From: Rhodoferax sp. | GTDB taxonomy: Bacteria; Pseudomonadota; Gammaproteobacteria; Burkholderiales; Burkholderiaceae_C | Direction of reading: 5' to 3' | Assembly: GCF_028715765.1 (NCBI RefSeq) | Contig: NZ_JAQURE010000001.1 | Location: forward strand, 62,001-126,000 | DNA: 64,000 nt | Shown here: positions 57,398 to 64,000 of the stretch, piece after piece | Layout of the letters: each line of letters opens with the position of its first letter | Numbering within the stretch: the stretch's first letter is position 1 | Position numbers and translations under genes: made by a program | The notes under the pieces: generated by a model | Databases searched by the model: none | What the model saw: only the letters and a program-made list of their open reading frames with translations | What the model was told of the DNA's origin: nothing

Positions 57398-58344
57398 TGA
57401 CAGACTTTGGTGCTGACCAACCCTTTGCCCAAGCGATGGACAAAATCGTCGAACACTACGGCATTGTGGTCAGTGAAAGCACCATCGCCCGCATCACCGA
57501 GGGCCATGCCAAGGCGATCTTTGAGAGCGCCCCACCAGCGCAGGGCTGGCCAACGAGGGCGGGCACCAGCAGCCCCATCATTGTCGAAACTGACGCTGGC
57601 ATGGTGCCCATCATGGAACCCAACGCCAACAGTGCAGACAAACGCAAAGGCAAAAATCTGCACTGGGAAGAGGCAAAAATATGTCTTGCACACCCACAGG
57701 GCAGCAAGACGCTGGCATTTGGCGGCACGCTCCAGGGTGATGTTGACAGAGCTGGACAATGCCTTTTCGATTGTGCAGTGCAAGCCGGATTTGGCCTAGG
57801 TACGCCCATTCATGGGGTGGGTGATGGCGCACCCTGGATAGCCGATCAGGTGGAGAAAAAATTTGGTGCGCAAGGCAGTTACCTGGTCGATTTCTTCCAT
57901 GCGTGCGACTACCTCAGTGCCGCTTGTAAAGGCATCCATAAGGCAGAGCTGGAACAGCAAATCTGGATGAACGACCAAACAGCCCTACTTAAAACGAATC
58001 AGGCAGGCAAAGTATTGCAAGAGCTGCAATCGCATCTTGAATCACCACAGCTCAACGACAGCGAAGCCCCGGTAAGACAGTGCCACCGCTATCTCAACAA
58101 CAGACTCGAGCAACTCAATTACAGGGATGCCATCAAGCGCGAATTACCAATTGGTTCAGGAGAAATTGAGAGCGCCCACCGCTATATTGTTCAGCAACGC
58201 ATGAAACGCCCAGGCGCTTGGTGGCGAGTGCACAACGCCGAACATATGCTGGCCTTGCGGCTCAATCGGGCAAACCATCAGTGGCACAGCTATTGGCAAA
58301 AAATTTCAAGCAGCGTAGATGATCAAATCACTACATCAGTTTGA
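57397..58344 (+). CDS. ISKra4-like transposase catalytic part (orfB); open frame extends upstream to the A8 tract at 57254
   Basis: upstream in frame KKLCWHTTFGDISVDEPQYRDGTKRIRPF then VTDFGADQPFAQAMDKIVEHYGIVVSESTIARITEGHA...ELPIGSGEIESAHRYIVQQRMKRPGAWW. Confidence 0.85.
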   Translation: MTDFGADQPFAQAMDKIVEHYGIVVSESTIARITEGHAKAIFESAPPAQGWPTRAGTSSPIIVETDAGMVPIMEPNANSADKRKGKNLHWEEAKICLAHPQGSKTLAFGGTLQGDVDRAGQCLFDCAVQAGFGLGTPIHGVGDGAPWIADQVEKKFGAQGSYLVDFFHACDYLSAACKGIHKAELEQQIWMNDQTALLKTNQAGKVLQELQSHLESPQLNDSEAPVRQCHRYLNNRLEQLNYRDAIKRELPIGSGEIESAHRYIVQQRMKRPGAWWRVHNAEHMLALRLNRANHQWHSYWQKISSSVDDQITTSV

Positions 58345-58368
58345 ATCGCACCCGCACAAGGATGTGTA

Positions 58369-58398
58369 TTGCCAGTTTTTATAGACAAAAGGTATAAT
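58369..58398 (+). promoter_or_regulatory. Sigma70-type promoter TTGCCA-18 bp-TATAAT upstream of rpoD
   Basis: -35 at 58369-58374, -10 at 58393-58398; 13 bp downstream of IS right end. Confidence 0.6.
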
Positions 58399-58680
58399 CC
58401 GCGTTTTTCGTCTCAGACAAGAGCGACAGCAGCACCTCCGGGCTCGTGCCAACCGATGACCACTCCACATCTGGCCAACCTACCGCAAGGACTGCACTCC
58501 AAATGTTCGCCCATCCATCTTGTCAGACAAGGTATCCCCAAGTTTTCTCTTGGCCCCCGCCCAACACTGATTTAATTTGATTGACAACGCTGAAGGTTTT
58601 TGCGTTGCTTCAAAAAATTGAGCGTTTGACGGTGTCTGAGTGTGCGTTTGATTGTTGTTTCCCTGTTTGAAGGTATCACC

Positions 58681-60996
58681 ATGGCCACCACCCAGCCCAA
58701 AAAACCAGCCACACCCAAAGCACCATCCGGCGCCACCAAAAAGACGATCAGTATCGCCATTGAACCGAAAGCCGCACCTGTGACCACTGCCAAAACCAAA
58801 ACCAAAGTCAAACCCGTTCCCGAAGAAATCAAAGTTGACGCAGAACTTGCTGCGCCAGTTGAAAAGAAAAAACCTGCCAAAGCAAAAGCCGCAGCCAAAC
58901 CGGCAGCTGGTGCCAAACGTGGCCCCAAAGCCAAGGCCAAAAAGGAAGACGCTGACGACTTGGACATGTCTGACATTGAAGACGATTTAGTCGGCGAGCC
59001 AGAGCCAGAAGCGGCTGCCGCCACCGAAGTCACGGCTGAAAAGGTCAAACCTTTGCGCATGAAAATCAGCAAGGCCAAAGAACGCGCCTTGATGAAAGAG
59101 TTTGGTCTGGACGAGACAATCTTGTCTGAAGAAGACTTGAACAAACGCCGCTTGAGCCTGAAGGCGCTGATCAAGCTGGGTAAAACCCGCGGCTACTTGA
59201 CCCACGGTGAGATTTCCGATCACCTGCCCGACAAGCTGGTCGATGCTGAAACCATGGAAGTGGTGGTGTCAATGCTCAACGACATGGGTGTGGCCGTTTA
59301 CGAGCACACCCCCGATGCCGAAACCCTGTTGCTCAACCAAAATGGCCCCACCGCAGCCACTGAGGAAGAGGCTGAAGAAGAAGCTGAAGCTGCGCTGTCC
59401 ACCGTTGACAGCGAATTTGGCCGCACCACCGACCCCGTGCGCATGTACATGCGTGAAATGGGTACCGTGGAGTTGCTGACCCGCGAAGGCGAAATTGAGA
59501 TCGCCAAGCGCATTGAAGGTGGCCTGATGGCCATGATGGAAGCCATTTCAGCCTCTCCCGCCACCATTGCCGAAGTGCTGCAACTGGGTGAAGACATTCG
59601 CAGTGACAAAGTAGTCATCACCACCATTGTGGACGGCTTTACCAACCCCAATGAAGCCGATGACTACGTGGCTGAAGAAGACTTTGACGAATTCGATGCC
59701 GACGACGATGATGATGGCAATGGCGGCTCCAAAGCGCTGACCAAAAAACTCGAAGAGCTGAAAAAAGAGGCCATGAACCGCTTTGACCGCTTGCGCGAAT
59801 ACTTCGAGAAAATCCACAAAATTCATGAAAAAGAAGGTTATGGCACACCAGCCTATGTCAAAACCCAGCGTGCTTTGTCTGATGAGTTGATATCGATCCG
59901 CTTCACGGCCAAAACCATTGAAAAGCTGTGCGACATGGTGCGCCACCAAGTCGATGATGTGCGTAAAAAAGAACGTGAACTGCGCCGCATCATTGTGGAC
60001 AAATGCGGTTACCCGCAGGCGCAGTTCATTGCAGAATTCAGTGGCCGTGACAAGCACCACAACAAAGTTCCAAGCCATTTGATTGACCTGCACTGGATTG
60101 AAAAGCAAGCGGCCGCGGGCAAAACCTGGAGTGCAGCCATGGGGCGGCACATTCCCCCGGTACAAGAGTTGCAACAGCGCTTGCTTGAATTGCAAACCAA
60201 AGTGGTGGTGCCGCTTGATCACCTCAAAGACATCAATAAACGCATGAACGAAGGCGAATACGCTTCACGCTCTGCCAAGAAAGAGATGATCGAGGCCAAC
60301 TTGCGCTTGGTGATCTCGATTGCCAAAAAATACACCAACCGTGGTTTGCAGTTCCTTGACTTGATTCAGGAAGGCAACATTGGTTTGATGAAAGCGGTGG
60401 ACAAATTTGAATACCGTCGCGGCTACAAATTCAGTACCTACGCCACGTGGTGGATTCGCCAGGCCATTACCCGCAGCATTGCTGACCAGGCGCGCACCAT
60501 CCGCATCCCGGTGCACATGATTGAGACCATCAACAAGATGAACCGCATCAGCCGTCAGCACTTGCAAGAATTTGGCTACGAGCCAGATGCCTCCGTGCTG
60601 GCTGAGCGCATGGAAATTGCTGAAGACAAAATCCGCAAGATCATGAAAATTGCCAAGGAACCCATTTCGATGGAAACCCCGATTGGTGACGACGACGACA
60701 GCCACCTGGGCGACTTCATTGAAGACGGACACAACACCGCCCCCATGGAAGCTGCCATGCAAGCCGGTCTGCGTGATGTGGTGAAAGACATCCTTGACAG
60801 CCTGACCCCGCGCGAGGCCAAGGTGCTGCGCATGCGCTTTGGCATTGAGATGACCAACGACCACACGCTTGAAGAAGTGGGCAAACAGTTTGACGTGACC
60901 CGTGAACGCATCCGCCAAATCGAGGCCAAGGCGCTGCGCAAACTCAAACACCCCAGCCGCTCGGACAAACTGCGCAGCTTTACAGACAATTTGTAA
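58681..60996 (+). CDS. rpoD: RNA polymerase sigma factor RpoD
   Basis: [80 protein letters not shown]. Confidence 0.98.
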   Translation: MATTQPKKPATPKAPSGATKKTISIAIEPKAAPVTTAKTKTKVKPVPEEIKVDAELAAPVEKKKPAKAKAAAKPAAGAKRGPKAKAKKEDADDLDMSDIEDDLVGEPEPEAAAATEVTAEKVKPLRMKISKAKERALMKEFGLDETILSEEDLNKRRLSLKALIKLGKTRGYLTHGEISDHLPDKLVDAETMEVVVSMLNDMGVAVYEHTPDAETLLLNQNGPTAATEEEAEEEAEAALSTVDSEFGRTTDPVRMYMREMGTVELLTREGEIEIAKRIEGGLMAMMEAISASPATIAEVLQLGEDIRSDKVVITTIVDGFTNPNEADDYVAEEDFDEFDADDDDDGNGGSKALTKKLEELKKEAMNRFDRLREYFEKIHKIHEKEGYGTPAYVKTQRALSDELISIRFTAKTIEKLCDMVRHQVDDVRKKERELRRIIVDKCGYPQAQFIAEFSGRDKHHNKVPSHLIDLHWIEKQAAAGKTWSAAMGRHIPPVQELQQRLLELQTKVVVPLDHLKDINKRMNEGEYASRSAKKEMIEANLRLVISIAKKYTNRGLQFLDLIQEGNIGLMKAVDKFEYRRGYKFSTYATWWIRQAITRSIADQARTIRIPVHMIETINKMNRISRQHLQEFGYEPDASVLAERMEIAEDKIRKIMKIAKEPISMETPIGDDDDSHLGDFIEDGHNTAPMEAAMQAGLRDVVKDILDSLTPREAKVLRMRFGIEMTNDHTLEEVGKQFDVTRERIRQIEAKALRKLKHPSRSDKLRSFTDNL

Positions 60997-61018
60997 GCAA
61001 CTCAAGCTTGATACAAAA

Positions 61019-61063
61019 AGCGCCTTGAGCCCTTGTCAATAGGGCGCAAGGCGCTATTTTTTT
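61019..61063 (+). terminator. Rho-independent terminator of rpoD
   Basis: AGCGCCTTGAGCCCTtgtcaatAGGGCGCAAGGCGCT followed by A + T7. Confidence 0.88.
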
Positions 61064-61109
61064 GCGCTTGAACGGGTTCTTATTTTGAAAATCCAAGACA
61101 CTCTCACAA

Positions 61110-61125
61110 ACACTACATTTAGTTA
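61110..61125. promoter_or_regulatory. NrdR-box-like site ACACTACATTTAGTTA
   Basis: Resembles NrdR consensus acaCwAtATaTwGtgt; upstream of nrdJ. Confidence 0.6.
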
Positions 61126-61140
61126 CGCTTGACAAATTAT

Positions 61141-61156
61141 TGACTACCTATAGTGT
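61141..61156. promoter_or_regulatory. NrdR-box-like site TGACTACCTATAGTGT
   Basis: 31 bp centre to centre from first box (about three helical turns). Confidence 0.65.
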
Positions 61157-61253
61157 TTTTTCTAAAAAAATATTCATTTATTTGCGTTGAATCAACCCCA
61201 ATTCTGCAAGCGCAGGGCTACCATTGCGGCTGTTTTTTCATCAGAAAGATGCC

Positions 61254-64000
61254 ATGTCTCACACCAGCTCCGCAGCCACTTCCGCTACCTTGCTCCCCCA
61301 ACCCATCAGCGAAGAAGTGCTGATTGAAAAATACAGCAAAGGCGCTGAAAAAACCGTCTCAGACGTGAACCAACGGGTCGCGCGTGCCTTGGCCAAGGTG
61401 GAAGCACCTGAGCAACAAGCCCAGTGGGAAGCCAAATTTTTAACCGCTCTGGAAGCTGGTTTTTTACCAGCGGGTCGCATCCAGTCGGCCGCCGGCACTG
61501 ACCTGGCCGCCACCCTGATCAACTGTTTTGTACAACCCGTAGGCGACTCCATTGCCCATGTGGAAGATGGCCACCCTGGCATTTACACCGCCTTGACCGA
61601 AGCCGCTGAAACCATGCGCCGTGGCGGTGGTGTGGGTTACGACTTCTCGCGCATTCGCCCGCGCGGCGCCTGGGTAGGCAGCACCCAAAGCAGTGCCTCT
61701 GGCCCGGTCAGTTACATGCGCGTGTTTGACCGCAGTTGCGAAACGGTTGAGTCCGCTGGTGCCCGCCGCGGCGCCCAAATGGGTGTGCTGCGCTGCGATC
61801 ACCCCGACATTGAAGAATTCATTCACGCCAAAGACAAGGGCGACCTGAAAAACTTCAACATCTCGGTGGGTGTATCCGACGAATTCATGACCGCCGTGCT
61901 GGCCGATGCCGACTTTTGCCTGGTGCACAAAGCCGAGCCCGGCGAAGCGCAAAAAGCAGCGGGGGCCTACCTCGACCCCGACAAAGGCTTGTGGATTTAC
62001 CGCAAGCTCAAAGCCCAAGCACTGTGGGATCAAATCATGCGCAGCACCTACGACCATGCCGAGCCCGGCGTGTTGTTTCTTGACCAGATGAACCGCGACA
62101 ACAACCTGGCCTACTGCGAAACCATTGCCAGCACCAACCCTTGTGTCACCGCAGACACCTGGGTGACCACCACCCAAGGTGCACGACAAGTACAAGAACT
62201 CATTGGCCAACGCTTTACCGCAGTGGTTGACGGCCAAGCCTACCCCACCGTGTCTGAAGGTTTTTTTGCGACTGGCCGCAAACGCGTGTTGCAACTCAAT
62301 ACCCAGCAAGGCCACACACTCAAGCTGACTGCCAACCACCTGGTGCGCAAAGTCTGCAAAAAAACCCGCTACGTGACCGAATCCGAATGGGTGGAAGCTG
62401 GCCTGCTGCAACCAGGCGACGAACTGGTGCTGCACAACCATGTGCCATTGCAAGGGTGGGAGGGCAACTGCACCCAAGACGAAGGCTATTTGATGGGTTT
62501 ACTCATTGGCGACGGCACCCTGAAAGAAGACAAAGCAGTGCTCTCGGTCTGGGCACCAGAACTCAAAATGGTGGCTGGCGGCGCACCATTGGCCAATGGC
62601 ACCCACAGCGCTCAAGGCATCATGGATGCCGCTGAAGCGGCCATTCGCACCCTGCCCCATCGTGCAGATTTTTGCGGCTGGCAGCGCCCCATCGCTGCGC
62701 GTGGCGAGGTTCGCATGGCTTCAGGTGCGCTCAAACACCTGGCCCACCGCTTGGGCATGACGCCACAGCGCAAGACCATCACCGCAGAGATGGAACGGGC
62801 ATCGTCAGATTTTTATCTGGGCCTGCTGCGCGGTTTGTTTGACGCCGACGGCTCGGTGCAGGGCCAGCAAGACAAAGGGGTGAGCGTGCGGCTGACCCAA
62901 TCCGATGTATCACTGCTTGGCACCGTGCAAAGAATGCTGCTCAGATTGGGCGTGGCATCCAGCATTTACCAAAATCGCCACCCGGCTGGCCCGAGAAATC
63001 TGCCGGACGGCAAGGGCAACAGCGCCAGCTACGCGTGCCAAGCCACACACGAGCTGGTCATCAGCGGCGACAACCTGTGCCGTTTTGCAGACACCATTGG
63101 CTTCAACGACACCGCAAAAGCAGTGAGGCTAGACACACTGCTACAAAGCTACCGCCGCGAACTCAACCGCGAGCGCTTCACCGCCACCGTCGCAACCCTC
63201 ACCGACATCGGCGAAGAAGAGGTGTATGACGTGACGGTACAAGACGTTCACGCCTTCGATGCCAATGGCCTGTATGTACACAACTGTGCGGAGCAGCCGC
63301 TGCCCCCCTACGGCTGCTGCTGCCTGGGCTCGATTGACCTGACGCGCTTCATCACAGCTCCTTTTTCAGAGTCTGCTGCATTTGACGGCGAAGCCTTTGC
63401 CAAAGTGGCGCGCACAGCGGTGCGCATGCTCGACAACGTGCTCGATGCCAGCGTTTGGCCGCTGCCGCAGCAACAAGCCGAAGCCGCCTCAAAGCGCCGC
63501 GTGGGCTTGGGTTTTACCGGCTTGGGCGATGCCCTGGTGATGCTGGGTCTGCGCTACGACACCCAGGCCGCGCGCGACCAAGCGCGCCAGATTTCAGAGT
63601 TGATGCGCGACACCGCCTACGCCGCCTCTTGCGACCTGGCCAAAGAGCGCGGCGCATTTCCACTGTTCAATGCCGACCTGTTTTTCAGCGGGCAAAACTT
63701 TGCCTCACGCTTGCCTAACAAACTGCGCACCCACATTCGCCAGCATGGCCTGCGTAACTCGCACCTGCTCTCAATTGCCCCCACCGGCACCATCAGCCTG
63801 GCCTTTGCCGATAACGCCAGCAACGGCATCGAGCCTGCATTCAGCTGGACTTACAACCGCAAAAAGCGCATGGCAGACGGCAGTTTCAAAGAATATGCGG
63901 TTGAAGACCACGCCTGGCGCTTGTACCGGCACCTCAAAGGTGCCGACGCGCCGTTGACCGACGCCTTTGTCTCAGCCCTTGAAATGAGCGCCCAGGCGCA
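61254..64000 (+). CDS. nrdJ: Adenosylcobalamin-dependent ribonucleotide reductase, intein-containing (3' end off window)
   Basis: [54 protein letters not shown], spliced [24 protein letters not shown]. Confidence 0.92.
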   Translation, partial: MSHTSSAATSATLLPQPISEEVLIEKYSKGAEKTVSDVNQRVARALAKVEAPEQQAQWEAKFLTALEAGFLPAGRIQSAAGTDLAATLINCFVQPVGDSIAHVEDGHPGIYTALTEAAETMRRGGGVGYDFSRIRPRGAWVGSTQSSASGPVSYMRVFDRSCETVESAGARRGAQMGVLRCDHPDIEEFIHAKDKGDLKNFNISVGVSDEFMTAVLADADFCLVHKAEPGEAQKAAGAYLDPDKGLWIYRKLKAQALWDQIMRSTYDHAEPGVLFLDQMNRDNNLAYCETIASTNPCVTADTWVTTTQGARQVQELIGQRFTAVVDGQAYPTVSEGFFATGRKRVLQLNTQQGHTLKLTANHLVRKVCKKTRYVTESEWVEAGLLQPGDELVLHNHVPLQGWEGNCTQDEGYLMGLLIGDGTLKEDKAVLSVWAPELKMVAGGAPLANGTHSAQGIMDAAEAAIRTLPHRADFCGWQRPIAARGEVRMASGALKHLAHRLGMTPQRKTITAEMERASSDFYLGLLRGLFDADGSVQGQQDKGVSVRLTQSDVSLLGTVQRMLLRLGVASSIYQNRHPAGPRNLPDGKGNSASYACQATHELVISGDNLCRFADTIGFNDTAKAVRLDTLLQSYRRELNRERFTATVATLTDIGEEEVYDVTVQDVHAFDANGLYVHNCAEQPLPPYGCCCLGSIDLTRFITAPFSESAAFDGEAFAKVARTAVRMLDNVLDASVWPLPQQQAEAASKRRVGLGFTGLGDALVMLGLRYDTQAARDQARQISELMRDTAYAASCDLAKERGAFPLFNADLFFSGQNFASRLPNKLRTHIRQHGLRNSHLLSIAPTGTISLAFADNASNGIEPAFSWTYNRKKRMADGSFKEYAVEDHAWRLYRHLKGADAPLTDAFVSALEMSAQA
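62142..63284 (+). mobile_element. In-frame LAGLIDADG intein (381 aa) in nrdJ
   Basis: N-terminus [17 protein letters not shown], block [18 protein letters not shown] blocks [15 protein letters not shown] and [17 protein letters not shown]-terminus [22 protein letters not shown]. Confidence 0.95.

Larger units (their letters stand above)
56931..58355 (+). mobile_element. ISKra4-like insertion sequence, 1425 bp, with terminal IRs and 5-bp TSD ACAAG
   Basis: LIR GCGGGTGTGATTCAAACTGATGTGG (56931-56955) vs RIR complement GCGGGTGCGATTCAAACTGATGTAG (58331-58355); ACAAG at 56926-56930 and 58356-58360. Confidence 0.88.

Noticed and set aside
58456-58575. Short ORF MTTPHLANLPQGLHSKCSPIHLVRQGIPKFSLGPRPTLI upstream of rpoD
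   Set aside because: No clear ribosome-binding site or recognisable family; more likely the rpoD 5' untranslated region.
61129-61154. TTGACA ... TATAGT as the nrdJ promoter
   Set aside because: Spacer is only 14 bp, and TATAGT is part of the second NrdR-like box; I do not call it a promoter without start-site data.
1-64000. CRISPR arrays, rRNA and tRNA genes
   Set aside because: No regularly spaced direct repeats, no rRNA-like stretches and no convincing tRNA cloverleaf or T-loop signature noticed by eye in the intergenic regions.

Overview
The window looks like a chromosomal segment of a betaproteobacterium; gene content and an intergenic repeat family suggest Comamonadaceae (Rhodoferax/Polaromonas-like), which is an inference. 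Left to right it holds clpA(partial)/clpS, dusC, assorted single genes, arginase plus ornithine cyclodeaminase with a divergent Lrp/AsnC regulator, a polar amino-acid ABC permease/SBP pair, a large DUF748/AsmA-like protein, and a hipBA locus whose hipA carries an in-frame amber codon. Next come the PDH operon (aceE-aceF-lpdA) divergent from a PAS histidine kinase/FixJ-type regulator, folD, an M3 peptidase, and a ~25 kb aerobic aromatic (phenylacetyl-CoA) catabolic region with LivHMGF-type transport genes and paa genes, followed by iorAB. The right end has an ISKra4-like insertion sequence with target duplication, rpoD, and the start of a B12-type ribonucleotide reductase gene with an intein. 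The most interesting observations are: (1) a hemerythrin (diiron) domain fused to a LivF-type ABC ATPase in the aromatic cluster; (2) an intergenic palindromic repeat family that also occurs in frame inside the flexible linkers of AceF and LpdA and inside the DUF748 protein, plus a second, unrelated GC-rich inverted repeat in the AceF linker; (3) a LAGLIDADG intein at the catalytic cysteine of NrdJ, preceded by two NrdR-box-like sites; (4) the single-base amber in hipA; (5) a putative -1 frameshift site in the IS transposase. All calls come from reading the sequence; no database search was run.
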